A stretch of 64,000 nt of DNA, taken from Janthinobacterium sp. GW456P. Its GTDB lineage: Bacteria > Pseudomonadota > Gammaproteobacteria > Burkholderiales > Burkholderiaceae_D. Below, piece by piece: positions 17,838 through 27,404 of this stretch (position 1 is the stretch's first letter; each line of letters begins with the position of its first letter). The stretch covers positions 1-64,000 of the forward strand of contig NZ_NEHB01000020.1 of assembly GCF_002127655.1 (NCBI RefSeq). Reading direction: 5' to 3'. A model generated the notes under the pieces. The model made no database searches. It was not told the origin of the DNA and saw only the letters and a list, made by a program, of their open reading frames with translations. Position numbers and translations under genes: made by a program.

Positions 17838-17905
17838 GCCCCGCCCTGCGCACCGGGCGACCGGCCCGGGCGCCGCACCCGTTTCTTCCGCCCCACTGAG
17901 GTTGC

Positions 17906-18946
17906 ATGCAAGTTTCTCCAGATACATCTCCCGCCGCCAAGGCCCTGCCCCGCAAGATCACCATCCTCGGCGCCGGCGCCTGGGGCACGGCCGTGGCCAT
18001 GGCCCTGGCCGGCCGCCATGACGTGCTGCTGTGGGGCCGCAACGGTGAAGCCATGGCCGCCATGGCCGCCAGCGGCGAAAACAGTTATTTGCCGGGTTTC
18101 CCTTTGCCGCCGCAATTGCGCATCGGCGCCGATTTCGACGCCGCCGTCGCGCATGCCAGCGGCGAACAGGGCCTCTTGATCGCCGCCTGCCCCGTGGCCG
18201 GCCTGCGGCCCATGCTGCTGCAATTGAAAGACAAGGCCATCGCCAACCTGGTGTGGCTATGCAAGGGGTTTGAAGGGGGCACGGGCTTGCTGCCGCACCA
18301 GATCGTGCAGGAAGTGCTGGGCGACAATATCCCCGGCGGCGCCCTGTCCGGTCCCTCGTTCGCGCAGGAAGTGGCGCGCGGCCTGCCGTGCGCGCTGACC
18401 ATCGCCTCGCACAGCGCCACCTTGCGCGGCGCCGTCGTCTCGGCCTTGCACGGCGGCACCATCCGCGTGTATGCGAGCGACGACCTGGTGGGCGTGGAAG
18501 TGGGCGGCGCCGTCAAGAACGTGCTGGCGATCGCCACCGGCGTGGCCGACGGCCTGGGCCTGGGCTTGAATGCGCGCGCCGCGCTGATCACGCGTGGCCT
18601 GGCGGAAATCACGCGCCTGGGCACGGCGCTGGGTGGCCAGACGGAAACGTTCATGGGCTTGACGGGCATGGGCGATCTGATTCTCACCTGCACCGGCGAC
18701 CTGTCGCGCAACCGCCGCGTCGGCCTGGGCCTGGCGCAAGGCAAGGCGCTGGACACCATCGTGGCCGAGCTGGGTCACGTGGCTGAAGGGGTACCGTGCG
18801 CCAAGGCCGTGCGCGAACTGGCGCGCCGCCTGGGCGTCGACATGCCGATCACGAATGCCGTGGCCGGCGTGCTGTTCGATGGCGATTTGCCGCACGTGAT
18901 GGTGCAGCAGTTGCTGTCGCGCGATCCGCGCGCCGAAGCGGCCTAA
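17906..18946 (+). CDS. gpsA: NAD(P)-dependent glycerol-3-phosphate dehydrogenase
   Basis: This enzyme reduces dihydroxyacetone phosphate to sn-glycerol-3-phosphate for phospholipid synthesis. The 346 residues include the Rossmann loop [16 protein letters not shown] and [19 protein letters not shown] and the catalytic Lys in [21 protein letters not shown] are family motifs. A 15-residue Ala/Pro N-terminal extension precedes the fold. It is the last gene of the plus-strand cluster. Confidence 0.96.
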   Translation: MQVSPDTSPAAKALPRKITILGAGAWGTAVAMALAGRHDVLLWGRNGEAMAAMAASGENSYLPGFPLPPQLRIGADFDAAVAHASGEQGLLIAACPVAGLRPMLLQLKDKAIANLVWLCKGFEGGTGLLPHQIVQEVLGDNIPGGALSGPSFAQEVARGLPCALTIASHSATLRGAVVSALHGGTIRVYASDDLVGVEVGGAVKNVLAIATGVADGLGLGLNARAALITRGLAEITRLGTALGGQTETFMGLTGMGDLILTCTGDLSRNRRVGLGLAQGKALDTIVAELGHVAEGVPCAKAVRELARRLGVDMPITNAVAGVLFDGDLPHVMVQQLLSRDPRAEAA

Positions 18947-18972
18947 GGCGGCCAGCCCGCGCCAGGGGGAAG

Positions 18973-19314
18973 CTAGCGCCCCGCCTTGTGCATGAGTATA
19001 GTCAGTAATAAGAGACTGTCTGCGCGCGCTTCCAGCGCGTGCGCCTGGCCGCCGAGCAGGTACAGCATCTGCCCCGGCCCCAGCAGGTGCTCTGCGCCAT
19101 GCGCCGTCACCGCCACCTGCCCTTGCAGGCACAGCAAGGTGATCTCGCCGAGCACGTGATGCTCGGGCATGGTCTTGCCCTTGGGCATGCACATGCGGAT
19201 CAATTCCAGTTCATCCGTTTTGGCCAGCGCGATGGCGGAAAACTGCGACAGGTCGTCGCCGTCCCGGCGCAATACCTCGATCACCTGTCCTGAACTTGCG
19301 TGCTCCAGTGCCAT
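18973..19314 (-). CDS. Small cupin-domain protein
   Basis: A single cupin fold of 113 residues. The metal-site-like motif MPEHHVLGEITLLCLQG is followed by GPGQMLYLLGGQAHALEARADS, the second cupin box. The start is the second of two tandem ATGs, six bases after AAGGAG; the first ATG is too close to that site. Substrate unknown; metal binding is inferred from the paired His and Glu. It lies 18 bp downstream of the DUF2461 gene and is likely cotranscribed. Confidence 0.8.
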   Translation of the reverse strand: MALEHASSGQVIEVLRRDGDDLSQFSAIALAKTDELELIRMCMPKGKTMPEHHVLGEITLLCLQGQVAVTAHGAEHLLGPGQMLYLLGGQAHALEARADSLLLLTILMHKAGR

Positions 19315-19332
19315 CATGTGCTCCTTCGGCAA

Positions 19333-20025
19333 TTACTCGGTGACTTCCTCCGGCTCTTTCGCGCCGCGCATCCATTCGACCAGCGGCCAAGCATCCTGCA
19401 AGCCTTCCGCCAGGGTCGGCAGCAGTTTCTCGGGCGCATTCACGGGCAGCGGCACTTCGGTCCAGACAAAAAAGCTCTTCAGCTTGATGAATTCGATATG
19501 TTCGGCATCCGCGTCAAAGCCTTTCGGCGGGCGCTGCAACTTGCCCTCGTTCTGGATGGTGCCAAAGCGGGCCTTCAAACGCTTATTTTTCAGCACTTTG
19601 GAAAAACCTGGCGCATCGTTGACCATGTGCTCGCGCAGCGCCTTCAGGCGACCGGGCGGCGGCATGTATTCGCCGGCGCCGAACAGCAGATTGCCCTGGC
19701 CATCGATCTGCAGATAATACGTGGGTCCGCCCGCCTTGCTGGGACGGCGCATGTCGTTTGGCGCGATGGCGGCCGAAAAACGCGTTTTATATGGACTCTT
19801 GTCATGCGCGAAACGCACGTCGCGGTTGATGCGGAACAAGGCCTTCTTCGGATTGCAGTATTTCACGGCCGGATCGAACTTGCCGAGTTCAGCAATGAGT
19901 GCAGTCACCAGGGCGAGGAATTCCTCGCGCAGGATGTCATAGCGGGGCTTGTTCATGACAAACCAGGGACGGTTGTTGTTGTCGCTCAGTTCACGTAAAA
20001 ATTGGGTCAAATCACGCACATGCAT
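19333..20025 (-). CDS. DUF2461 / TIGR02453 family protein
   Basis: A conserved cytoplasmic protein of unknown function, 230 residues. It has the family opening FLRELSDNNNRPWFVMNKPRYD, then FRINRDVRFAHDKSPYKTRFSAAI and YYLQIDGQGNLLFGAGEYMPPPGRLKALREHM, all typical of TIGR02453. No catalytic role is established for the family as far as I know. It is followed closely by a small cupin gene. Confidence 0.9.
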   Translation of the reverse strand: MHVRDLTQFLRELSDNNNRPWFVMNKPRYDILREEFLALVTALIAELGKFDPAVKYCNPKKALFRINRDVRFAHDKSPYKTRFSAAIAPNDMRRPSKAGGPTYYLQIDGQGNLLFGAGEYMPPPGRLKALREHMVNDAPGFSKVLKNKRLKARFGTIQNEGKLQRPPKGFDADAEHIEFIKLKSFFVWTEVPLPVNAPEKLLPTLAEGLQDAWPLVEWMRGAKEPEEVTE

Positions 20026-20046
20026 GTGTCAAATTCCGATCAGCAA

Positions 20047-21207
20047 CTATTTGGAAAGCCCTTTCGGGATGGGGCGCTTGCCCACCATCACGTCGAGTGC
20101 CGCTTCGCGATTCTTGCGCAGCACCGTCATTTTAGCTTTTTCGCCGGGCGGCAGCTGGGCGATCAGGTTGAGCATTTCCGTCGTGTCGCCCACGGGCTTG
20201 CCTTGCACCGTCAGCAGGATGTCGCCTGGCACGATGCCCGCCTTGTCGGCCGGGCCGTTGCGCACCACGCCGGCGATGATGGCGCCGCTGGTGCGCTGCA
20301 AGTTGAAGCTTTGCGCCAGCTCGGGCGTGATGTCCTGCGTTTCCACGCCGATCCAGCCGCGCACCACGTGGCCATCCTTGATGATGGCTTCCATCACCGT
20401 CTTGGCCGTCGAAACGGGAATGGCGAAACCGATGCCGACGGAGCCGCCGCTTTGCGAGTAAATCGCCGTATTGATGCCAATCAGGTTGCCGCGCGTATCG
20501 ACCAGGGCGCCGCCCGAGTTGCCGAAATTAATCGCCGCATCCGTCTGGATGAAGTTTTCAAAGCTGTTGATGTGCAGGTTGTTGCGGCCCAGGGCGGAGA
20601 TGATGCCCATGGTCACCGTCTGGCCCACGCCGAACGGATTGCCGATGGCCAGCACCACGTCGCCCACGCGCGCCAGTTCCGACTGGCCCAGCACGATGAC
20701 GGGCAGCTTGTCGAGCTTGATCTTGATCACGGCCAGGTCCGTTTCCGGGTCCAGGCCCACCACCTTGGCGGGCGCCTTGCGACCATCGGTGAGCACCACT
20801 TCGATTTCATCGGCGCCTTCGACCACGTGGTTGTTCGTCAGCACATAGCCTTCATGGCTGACGATGACGCCCGAGCCGAGGCTGTTTTTCAAATCGTCGT
20901 CATCGTCGCCGTCCGGGTCGCGGTCGCCGAAGAAACGTTTAAAGAAGGGATCGCGCGCCAGCGGATGGGCGCCGCGCTTGGGCACTTGCAGGGTGAGGAT
21001 GTTGACGACGGCGGGCATGGCGCGCGCCGCCGCGTCGCGGTAGGAACCGGGCGCCAGGCTGCTCGACGCCGTTTCCACCACGGGCACCGGCTTGGCGGGA
21101 GAACCCAGCTGCTGTACCCGGCTGGCCGGGCGCAGCGCGCCGTACACAAAGTACAGCGCCAACGCGATCGTCACGGTTTGCGCAAACAATAACCAGAATC
21201 GTCGCAT
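20047..21207 (-). CDS. Membrane-anchored trypsin-like serine protease with one PDZ domain (DegS/AlgW-like)
   Basis: A periplasmic HtrA-family protease, 386 residues, with an uncleaved N-terminal anchor (FWLLFAQTVTIALALYFVYGAL). The catalytic triad is visible: His in YVLTNNHVV, Asp in PETDLAVIKI, Ser in NFGNSGGALVD. One PDZ domain occupies about 285-370 (GVVRNGPADKAGIVPGDILLTV). A charged Asp/Gly loop (GDRDPDGDDDDDLKN) sits near the protease entry. A single PDZ and an anchor fit DegS/AlgW sensors of the sigma-E pathway; that role is inferred. Confidence 0.92.
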   Translation of the reverse strand: MRRFWLLFAQTVTIALALYFVYGALRPASRVQQLGSPAKPVPVVETASSSLAPGSYRDAAARAMPAVVNILTLQVPKRGAHPLARDPFFKRFFGDRDPDGDDDDDLKNSLGSGVIVSHEGYVLTNNHVVEGADEIEVVLTDGRKAPAKVVGLDPETDLAVIKIKLDKLPVIVLGQSELARVGDVVLAIGNPFGVGQTVTMGIISALGRNNLHINSFENFIQTDAAINFGNSGGALVDTRGNLIGINTAIYSQSGGSVGIGFAIPVSTAKTVMEAIIKDGHVVRGWIGVETQDITPELAQSFNLQRTSGAIIAGVVRNGPADKAGIVPGDILLTVQGKPVGDTTEMLNLIAQLPPGEKAKMTVLRKNREAALDVMVGKRPIPKGLSK

Positions 21208-21248
21208 ACAGTTCTCTGCCCAGGTCAGCCGGCCGGTGCCGGAACGAC

Positions 21249-21698
21249 TTATTTTGCCAGATTGTTGCTGTTGCGTGCGTTCTGCTGCAGGGAGTCGCGG
21301 ATTTCACGCAGCAGCACGATATCTTCCGGCGTGGCCGGTGCCGGCGCCGGCGCGGCCGGTTCGCTGCGGCGGGCCTTGTTCATCAGGCGCACCATCTGGA
21401 AGATGATGAAGGCAAGGATGATGAAGTTCAGCAGGATGGTGAGGAAATTACCGTAGGCCAGCACGGCGCCCGCCTTCTTCGCCTCCACCAGGGTCATCGT
21501 CGTGGCTTGCCCATTCAGGGGCAGATAGTAATTGGCGAAATCGAGGCCGCCGAAAATGCGGCCGATGGGTGGCATGATCACGTCTTGCACCAGGGAATCG
21601 ACAATCTTGCCGAAGGCGCCACCGATAATGACACCGACCGCCAGATCGACGACGTTACCCTTCATTGCAAATTCTTTAAATTCTTGCATCATTGCCAT
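21249..21698 (-). CDS. mscL: Large-conductance mechanosensitive channel
   Basis: An inner-membrane pentameric channel that opens on hypo-osmotic shock, 149 residues. The N-terminal amphipathic helix [20 protein letters not shown] leads into TM1 ([21 protein letters not shown]) and TM2 ([22 protein letters not shown]). A cytoplasmic helix follows an Ala/Pro linker. The ATG has AAGGAG six bases upstream. Confidence 0.97.
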   Translation of the reverse strand: MAMMQEFKEFAMKGNVVDLAVGVIIGGAFGKIVDSLVQDVIMPPIGRIFGGLDFANYYLPLNGQATTMTLVEAKKAGAVLAYGNFLTILLNFIILAFIIFQMVRLMNKARRSEPAAPAPAPATPEDIVLLREIRDSLQQNARNSNNLAK

Positions 21699-22110
21699 GA
21701 ATTTCTCCTTCGGATAGGTATAAAAAACATGCCGATCATACTATTGATTCCCAGTGCCACCAACTTGTGGTTGCCGGCAGGACCAATTCGTGCACAGCCG
21801 CGCGCATCTAGTTCGAAAGAACTAGCCACCTTCTGCAAAAGTATATAAATTATGGTACAAGCAACGTTTTTGTTTTATTCGTTGTTTGCTTCACTTATAA
21901 TTTGCGGTTGCCAGAAGTGGCTTTTTCACTTCCGGATAATCAACAAGAAACTGGCACGGGCTGCGCCATTGACCGAAGTTCCGCAGGGATGTTGCCACTT
22001 TACCGTACAAAGATGCGGGTTGCGGCAATCGGTGGGAAAGAGCTTCGGCGACGGTTTTTCGCGGCTGCCACTCATAATAAAGATTCGCATTTTGACTGAT
22101 TGGGGTTTGC
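21699..22110. other. 412-bp intergenic region before petA
   Basis: Between divergent mscL and petA. It is more AT-rich than its surroundings. A TATAAT at 21896-21901 on the plus strand, with a poor -35, could start a roughly 200-nt petABC leader. I see no strong operator, RNA gene or convincing short ORF. Confidence 0.45.
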
Positions 22111-22719
22111 ATGAGTAACGAAAAGCAGGTCGATTCAGGCCGTCGCGGCTTGCTCGTCGCCACGTGCGCGGCGGGCAGTGTAGTTGGATTGGCAACCGCG
22201 GGAGCCTTGGTAAGCACCTTCCAGCCGTCGGAGCGCGCGAAAGCGGCTGGCGCGCCGGTCGAAGTAGACATCACCACCTTGCAACCCGGCGAAATGCGCA
22301 CGGTCGAATGGCGCGGCAAGCCGGTCTGGATCCTGAAGCGCACGCCGGAAATGATCGCGTCGCTGAAAAAAACCGACGGCAAAGTCGCCGATGCCAATTC
22401 CCAGCGCAATCCCGCCGAATTCACGCCGCCGTACTGCATGAACGAGGCGCGCTCGATCAAGCCTGAAATTCTCGTCGCCGTCGGCATCTGCACCCACCTG
22501 GGCTGCTCCCCTTCCTCGAAATTTGCCCCCGGCCCGCAACCGTCGCTGCCCGATGACTGGGAAGGCGGCTTCCTCTGCCCTTGCCACGGCTCCACCTTCG
22601 ACATGGCAGGCCGCGTGTTCAAGAACAAGCCGGCGCCGGACAACCTGCAAGTGCCGCGCCATATGTACCTGAGCGACACCAAATTGCTGATAGGTAAAGA
22701 CGAGAAAGGCGAGGCTTGA
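22111..22719 (+). CDS. petA: Ubiquinol-cytochrome c reductase iron-sulfur (Rieske) subunit
   Basis: The Rieske subunit of complex III passes electrons from ubiquinol to cytochrome c1. The 202 residues begin with a twin-arginine-type leader ([23 protein letters not shown]) that also serves as membrane anchor. The 2Fe-2S ligands are in CTHLGC and [23 protein letters not shown] is the family signature. It is first in petABC; its TGA lies 2 bp before the petB ATG. Confidence 0.97.
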   Translation: MSNEKQVDSGRRGLLVATCAAGSVVGLATAGALVSTFQPSERAKAAGAPVEVDITTLQPGEMRTVEWRGKPVWILKRTPEMIASLKKTDGKVADANSQRNPAEFTPPYCMNEARSIKPEILVAVGICTHLGCSPSSKFAPGPQPSLPDDWEGGFLCPCHGSTFDMAGRVFKNKPAPDNLQVPRHMYLSDTKLLIGKDEKGEA

Positions 22720-22721
22720 TC

Positions 22722-24134
22722 ATGGCTGCTTTCAAAGAAACGAAATTCCCGGCAGACGCTCCCGTCGCCGAAAAAGCGCTGGGCTGGGTCGATGACCGCT
22801 TTCCCCTGACCAAGCTGTGGAACGACCAATGGGGCAAGTACTACGCCCCGAAAAACTTCAATTTCTGGTACATCTTCGGCTCGCTGGCCATGCTGGTGCT
22901 GGTCTTGCAGATCGTCACCGGCATCTTCCTGACCATGCACTACAAACCGGATGCGGCCCTGGCCTTCAATTCCGTCGAGTACATCATGCGCGAAGTACCG
23001 TGGGGCTGGCTGGTGCGCTACATGCACTCGACGGGCGCCTCGGCCTTCTTCATCATCGTCTACCTGCACATGACGCGCGGCCTGCTGTACGGTTCGTACC
23101 GCAAGCCACGTGAATTGATCTGGCTGTTCGGTTTCGCCATCTTCCTGTGCCTGATGGCCGAAGCGTTCTTCGGCTACCTGCTGCCATGGGGCCAGATGTC
23201 GTACTGGGGCGCACAAGTGATCGTCAACCTGTTCGGCGCCATCCCCTTCATCGGCCCTGACCTGTCGCTGTGGATCCGCGGCGACTATGTGGTGTCCGAC
23301 GCGACCCTGAACCGCTTCTTCGCCTTCCACGTGATCGCCATCCCGCTGGTACTGCTGGGCTTGGTTGCAGCGCACTTGATCGCCCTGCATGAAGTGGGCT
23401 CGAGCAACCCGGACGGCATCGAAGTGAAAGAAAACCTGGGCGCCGATGGCCACCCCGTCGATTCGATTCCTTCGCATCCTTACTACACCGTGCACGACCT
23501 GTTCGGCGTATCGATCTTCCTCGTCATTTTCAGCGCCGTCGTCTTCTTCGCGCCGGAAATGGGCGGTTACTTCCTGGAATATAACAACTTCCTGCCGGGC
23601 GATTCGCTGAAAACCCCGCTGCACATCGCGCCAACCTGGTACTTCACGCCGTTCTACTCGGTGCTGCGCGCCACCACGGCCGACTTCATGTACGTGCTGA
23701 TGGGCGCCGTGGCCGCGTATGTCGTGTTCATCTGGCTCAAGTCGCGCCTGTCGACGACGGTCAAGTCCGCCATTGCCGGCATTGCACTGGTCGCCATCGT
23801 CGGCATGCTGCCGCAGGTGCTCGATGCGAAATTCTGGGGCGTGGTGTTCTTCGGCGGTTCCGTCGTGATCCTGGCCTTCCTGCCATGGCTCGACCATTCT
23901 CCCGTGAAATCGATCCGCTACCGTCCGACCTGGCACAAATACATCTATGCCATCTTCGGCCTGTCGTTCCTGGTACTCGGCTACCTCGGCACCCAGGCGC
24001 CAACGGATGCGAAAACCATCGTGTCGCAAGTGTGCACCCTGATTTACTTCAGCTTCTTCCTGCTGATGCCATGGTGGAGTGCCATGGGCAAGTTCAAGAC
24101 CGTGCCGTCGCGTGTGACGTTCCACCCGCACTAA
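22722..24134 (+). CDS. petB: Cytochrome b subunit of the bc1 complex
   Basis: The membrane core of complex III with quinone sites Qo and Qi, 470 residues. Eight or more membrane helices are seen. Heme-binding His pairs lie in [20 protein letters not shown] and [24 protein letters not shown]. The Qo-site motif appears here as TPFYS after HIAPTWYF where PEWY is usual (TWYF). The ATG at 22722 has GAAAGGCGAGG upstream. It ends 36 bp before petC. Confidence 0.96.
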   Translation: MAAFKETKFPADAPVAEKALGWVDDRFPLTKLWNDQWGKYYAPKNFNFWYIFGSLAMLVLVLQIVTGIFLTMHYKPDAALAFNSVEYIMREVPWGWLVRYMHSTGASAFFIIVYLHMTRGLLYGSYRKPRELIWLFGFAIFLCLMAEAFFGYLLPWGQMSYWGAQVIVNLFGAIPFIGPDLSLWIRGDYVVSDATLNRFFAFHVIAIPLVLLGLVAAHLIALHEVGSSNPDGIEVKENLGADGHPVDSIPSHPYYTVHDLFGVSIFLVIFSAVVFFAPEMGGYFLEYNNFLPGDSLKTPLHIAPTWYFTPFYSVLRATTADFMYVLMGAVAAYVVFIWLKSRLSTTVKSAIAGIALVAIVGMLPQVLDAKFWGVVFFGGSVVILAFLPWLDHSPVKSIRYRPTWHKYIYAIFGLSFLVLGYLGTQAPTDAKTIVSQVCTLIYFSFFLLMPWWSAMGKFKTVPSRVTFHPH

Positions 24135-24170
24135 GCCGCTCTCACGCCACGCTCAAAGGACATACATCAT

Positions 24171-24935
24171 ATGAAGATTGCAAAAAAACTGCTCGCCATC
24201 CTGGCACTCGTGCCCGCCATGGCTCTCGCCAGCGAAGGCGGCTTTCCGCTGGACAAGGCACCTGACCGCCAGACCAACATGGCAGCGCTGCAGCATGGCG
24301 CCAAATTGTTCGTCAATTATTGTCTCAATTGCCACGCCGCCGTGTCGATGCGCTACAACCGCCTGAAAGACCTGGGCTTGACGGAAGACCAGATCAAGAA
24401 GAATCTGTTGTTCTCCGGCGATAAAGTCGGCGACCTGATGACGACCAGCCTGGCACCGCAGGATGCCAAGGCCTTCTTTGGCGTCGTCCCGCCGGATTTG
24501 TCGGTAATTTCGCGCGCGAAATCATCTTCCGCTGGCACAGGCGGCGACTACCTGTATACTTACCTGCGTACGTTCTATAAAGACGACACTCGTCCGACCG
24601 GCTGGAACAACATGGTCGTGCCGAATGTTGCCATGCCGCATGTATTATGGGAATTGCAAGGTGTCCAGACTGCCAAGTTCGTGGAAGAGAATGATCCGCA
24701 CGAAGCTGGCAAGAAAATCCACAAATTTACCGGCTTCGAGCAGGTCAAGCCAGGTACCTTGAACAAGATCGAGTATGACAATGCGGTAGCCGACCTGGTC
24801 GGCTACATGGAGTGGATGGCCGAACCGGCACAGCAAACACGCAAACGCCTGGGCGTATGGGTGCTGTTGTTCCTGTCGGTCTTTGCTCTGCTGGCATGGC
24901 GCCTTAACGCGTCGTTCTGGAAGGAAGTCAAATAA
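24171..24935 (+). CDS. petC: Cytochrome c1 subunit of the bc1 complex
   Basis: A periplasmic c-type heme subunit anchored by a C-terminal helix, 254 residues. There is a signal peptide (LLAILALVPAMALA). The heme site is CLNCHA (residues about 45-50), and the axial Met lies in NMVVPNVAMPHVLW. The C-terminal anchor is LGVWVLLFLSVFALLAW. YLRTFYKDDTRPTGWNN is a c1 signature. It completes petABC. Confidence 0.97.
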   Translation: MKIAKKLLAILALVPAMALASEGGFPLDKAPDRQTNMAALQHGAKLFVNYCLNCHAAVSMRYNRLKDLGLTEDQIKKNLLFSGDKVGDLMTTSLAPQDAKAFFGVVPPDLSVISRAKSSSAGTGGDYLYTYLRTFYKDDTRPTGWNNMVVPNVAMPHVLWELQGVQTAKFVEENDPHEAGKKIHKFTGFEQVKPGTLNKIEYDNAVADLVGYMEWMAEPAQQTRKRLGVWVLLFLSVFALLAWRLNASFWKEVK

Positions 24936-25003
24936 GTGAGGCGCCGGCCATAGGCCGGTTTATGCCTGTTTCTGCGTTGTCCGCATGAGTGGACAAGCGA
25001 CCT

Positions 25004-25036
25004 GGGGTGAGCCGTTCGCGGCTTCACCCCCTTTGT
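25004..25036 (+). terminator. Hairpin between petC and sspA
   Basis: The stem GGGGTGAGCCG / CGGCTTCACCCC (one bulged T) with a TTCG loop is followed by CTTTGTTT. It lies 70 bp after petC and 20 bp before the sspA ATG. The T tract is interrupted, so it could be a partial terminator separating respiratory from stress genes. Confidence 0.5.
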
Positions 25037-25055
25037 TTCTAAGGAACTATAAAAA

Positions 25056-25667
25056 ATGATGGTTCTCTATTCGGGTACAACCTGCCCATTTTCGCAACGC
25101 TGCCGCCTGGTCCTGTTTGAAAAAGGCATGGACTTCGAAGTGCGCGACGTCGACCTGTTCAACAAGCCGGAAGACATTTCGACCATGAACCCGTACGGCC
25201 AGGTGCCTATCCTGGTCGAGCGCGAACTGATCCTGTATGAATCGAACATCATCAACGAGTACATCGATGAGCGCTTCCCGCATCCGCAACTGATGCCGGC
25301 CGATCCGCTGATGCGTGCCCGCGCGCGCCTGATGCTGTTCAATTTCGAAAAAGAACTGTTCGTGCACGTGCACGTGCTGGAAAGCGAACGCGCCAAGAGC
25401 AACGACAAGGCCCACGATAAGGCCCGCGCGGAAATCCGCGACCGCCTGACGACCCTGGCGCCGCTGTTCCTGAAAAACAAGTACATGCTGGGCGACGAAT
25501 TCTCGATGCTCGACGTGGCTGTCGCGCCGCTGCTGTGGCGCCTGGACCACTACGGCATCGAACTGTCGAAGACGGCTGCGCCGCTGATGAAATACGCCGA
25601 ACGCATCTTCTCGCGTCCTGCCTACATCGAAGCGCTGACGCCTTCCGAGAAAGTCATGCGCCGCTAA
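25056..25667 (+). CDS. sspA: Stringent starvation protein A (GST-fold, RNA polymerase-associated)
   Basis: A GST-fold protein that binds RNA polymerase rather than acting on glutathione, 203 residues. The N-terminal thioredoxin-like domain opens MMVLYSGTTCPFSQRCRLVLFEKG; DLFNKPEDISTMNPYGQVPIL and ERELILYESNIINEYIDERFPHP are SspA signatures. The C-terminal helical domain holds LGDEFSMLDVAVAPLLWRL. Two tandem ATGs start the gene; AAGGA lies 10 bp upstream. SspB follows after 236 bp. Confidence 0.95.
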   Translation: MMVLYSGTTCPFSQRCRLVLFEKGMDFEVRDVDLFNKPEDISTMNPYGQVPILVERELILYESNIINEYIDERFPHPQLMPADPLMRARARLMLFNFEKELFVHVHVLESERAKSNDKAHDKARAEIRDRLTTLAPLFLKNKYMLGDEFSMLDVAVAPLLWRLDHYGIELSKTAAPLMKYAERIFSRPAYIEALTPSEKVMRR

Positions 25668-25674
25668 AAGATAT

Positions 25675-25784
25675 CCCCATAAAGCTGCTGCGCAGCCCGC
25701 TCTCGACTTGGCGTGACTCGCCGTACTCAAGTACGGCTGCGTTACGCAAGCCGATATCGGGCTTGCTCGCGACGCTTTCTGGGG
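25675..25784. repeat. Structured imperfect inverted-repeat element between sspA and sspB
   Basis: About 110 bp of nested inverted repeats. Outer arms CCCCATAAAGC and GCTTTCTGGGG are at 25675-25685 and 25774-25784. The middle arms are CTTGGCGT and ACGCAAG. The central perfect hairpin GCCGTACT-CA-AGTACGGC spans 25720-25737. The whole folds on one axis near 25728. It begins 8 bp after the sspA stop. It looks like an extragenic palindromic repeat of Burkholderiales or a structured RNA; I see only one copy in this window. Confidence 0.6.
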
Positions 25785-25903
25785 CATCTTGGGCCAACTG
25801 TATTCTGTGTTCTTTTATCGAATGAGTTGTCCCATCGTTTCATTGAATTACCGGTGCGCCCGCCTCATGCTGACGGGGGCGCTCCCGCCTCACCGTGCCT
25901 ACC

Positions 25904-26416
25904 ATGTCTGAAATCTCAACCAAACCTTATATGCTGCGCGCCATCTACGAGTGGTGCACCGACAGCGGCTACACGCCTTATCTCGCGGTCAAAGTCGATT
26001 CGCGCACCACGGTACCGATGGAATACGTGAAAAAGGGCGAAATCGTGCTCAATATCAGCTTCGGCGCCACCAGCGGCCTGAAGATGGACAACGACGCCAT
26101 CCGCTTCCACGCCCGCTTTGGCGGCGTCTCGCGCGAAATCTACGTGCCGGTCGACAACGTGATGGCCATCTACGCCAACGAAAACGGCCAGGGCATGGCT
26201 TTCGAACCCGTGCTGGGCAACGATGATCCCGACGCGCAACCGACGGACAGCCCCGCCTCGGCCGACGTGCCGCCGCCAGTACTCGCCCCCGCTGCCAGCG
26301 GCCCGACCCTGTCGTCCGTGCCGGCCAGCTCCCCCGAACAACGCGACAACGCCACGCCCGGCGACGACGAGCCACCAAAAAAAGGCGGCCGCCCGACCCT
26401 GACGCGCATTAAATAG
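25904..26416 (+). CDS. sspB: ClpXP adaptor SspB
   Basis: This adaptor delivers ssrA-tagged proteins to ClpXP, 170 residues. The substrate-binding domain is residues 1-110 (KPYMLRAIYEWCTDSGYTPYLAVKVD, EIVLNISFGATSGLKMDNDAIRFHARFGG). A disordered Pro/Ala/Asp linker follows. The ClpX-docking tail is GGRPTLTRIK at the extreme C-terminus. The start is the ATG at 25904; three upstream codons are unlikely to be used. Confidence 0.96.
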   Translation: MSEISTKPYMLRAIYEWCTDSGYTPYLAVKVDSRTTVPMEYVKKGEIVLNISFGATSGLKMDNDAIRFHARFGGVSREIYVPVDNVMAIYANENGQGMAFEPVLGNDDPDAQPTDSPASADVPPPVLAPAASGPTLSSVPASSPEQRDNATPGDDEPPKKGGRPTLTRIK

Positions 26417-26418
26417 CG

Positions 26419-26424
26419 TATAAT
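26419..26424 (+). promoter_or_regulatory. -10 box of the tRNA-Thr promoter
   Basis: A perfect TATAAT begins 2 bp after the sspB stop codon and lies 19 bp before the tRNA 5' end, so the -35 region overlaps the end of sspB. Confidence 0.55.
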
Positions 26425-26442
26425 TTGCAACGCGCAGTTTTT

Positions 26443-26518
<76 letters not shown>

Positions 26519-26535
26519 GAATTTTGTAGGAAATC

Positions 26536-26570
26536 AAAGGGTTACCCGCTTCGGCTGGTAGCCCTTTTTT
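26536..26570 (+). terminator. Rho-independent terminator after tRNA-Thr
   Basis: An 11-bp stem (AAAGGGTTACC / GGTAGCCCTTT, one G-U pair), a 10-base loop and a run of six Ts. It starts 17 bp after the tRNA CCA. Confidence 0.85.
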
Positions 26571-26651
26571 CTTTCCGAAAGGCGTCACTGTCCAGGTAAG
26601 CCGCTTTCGTACCTCATTGCTGCACCGCGCAATGACGTCCAACACATTTAA

Positions 26652-26676
26652 GCGCAAGATGAGCACGTGCTTGCGC
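26652..26676. repeat. Inverted repeat upstream of the dodecin gene
   Basis: Arms GCGCAAG and CTTGCGC flank an 11-base centre that includes the palindrome GCACGTGC. It lies 44 bp before the dodecin ATG and may be an operator or leader hairpin. Confidence 0.35.
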
Positions 26677-26720
26677 AATGCAGGCTCCCGATGTCTGGCT
26701 TGCCTACCTGGGGGAATATC

Positions 26721-26927
26721 ATGTCCGCACACACTTACAAGCTGATCGAACTGGTGGGCACGTCCACCGAGAGCAGCGATCAGGCGATACGCGATGCCAT
26801 TGCCAAGGCGGCGCTGACGGTGAAACATATGGACTGGTATGAAGTGACGGAGTCGCGCGGGCACATTGTCGATGGCAAGGTGGGGCACTTCCAGGTTACG
26901 CTGAAGGTCGGCTTCCGGCTCGAATAG
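26721..26927 (+). CDS. Dodecin-family flavin-binding protein
   Basis: A 68-residue dodecin that forms a hollow dodecamer storing flavin. YKLIELVGTSTESSDQAIRDAI, the central MDWYEVTESRGHI (flavin-stacking Trp) and the final FQVTLKVGFRLE are diagnostic. The start is the ATG at 26721 after GGGGGAA; the upstream in-frame extension is not family-like. It stands alone after the tRNA-Thr terminator. Confidence 0.93.
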   Translation: MSAHTYKLIELVGTSTESSDQAIRDAIAKAALTVKHMDWYEVTESRGHIVDGKVGHFQVTLKVGFRLE

Positions 26928-26942
26928 CGTACCGCGGCGCAT

Positions 26943-27254
26943 TCACCGCCGCCCAACCGTTCCCCGGCTCTCCAGCCACTCCCGCCCGCCGTTGTCCAGC
27001 GCGGCTTGAATCACCTTGTCCGGCAAGCTGTAGACGGTCGCCCAGCTGGCGCGGCCGTCCTGCGTGTTGGCGGGGAAACTGTGCGTTTCGATCGGCCAGT
27101 GGTATTTGCGTTTCAGCGCTTTCACGATGGCGGCCAGCGAAACGCGGCCTTGCAGCGGTTCGGCGCCGGACTGGTCGCGGTTCGACAGCAGCACGGCCAG
27201 GACCTGGCCGCGGCCCGTGCGTGCGCCGGGGAAGGTGGGGGTTTTGTTTGCCAT
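26943..27254 (-). CDS. Small conserved protein, possible winged-helix fold
   Basis: A protein of 103 residues with no assigned function. The segment GRVSLAAIVKALKRKYHWPIETHSF resembles a short winged-helix unit in which a helix is followed by a (W)PIET strand. DGRASWATVYSLPDKVIQAAL ends in an amphipathic helix. The N-terminus is basic. The coding assignment rests on the compositional pattern and length; DNA binding is only a suggestion. It is convergent with the dodecin gene, 15 bp away. Confidence 0.6.
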   Translation of the reverse strand: MANKTPTFPGARTGRGQVLAVLLSNRDQSGAEPLQGRVSLAAIVKALKRKYHWPIETHSFPANTQDGRASWATVYSLPDKVIQAALDNGGREWLESRGTVGRR

Positions 27255-27404
27255 GGCCTATTTTACCGGGCAAGCCATGATGTGCCGCACCTTTGATCTG
27301 GCGCAAGCGCCGCAACGGCGTTGCGGCCACGATGAGCATTTCGCCAGGCGTGCCGGCGCCCCTCCGGCAGCCTGGGCTAGCGACAAGGGGCACAGGAGAA
27401 CATC

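Noticed and set aside
21891-24131. 746-residue minus-strand open frame
   Set aside because: It is the antisense of petA and petB, which are unambiguous on the plus strand; its composition (His/Arg/Gln-rich) is typical of GC-rich shadow frames.
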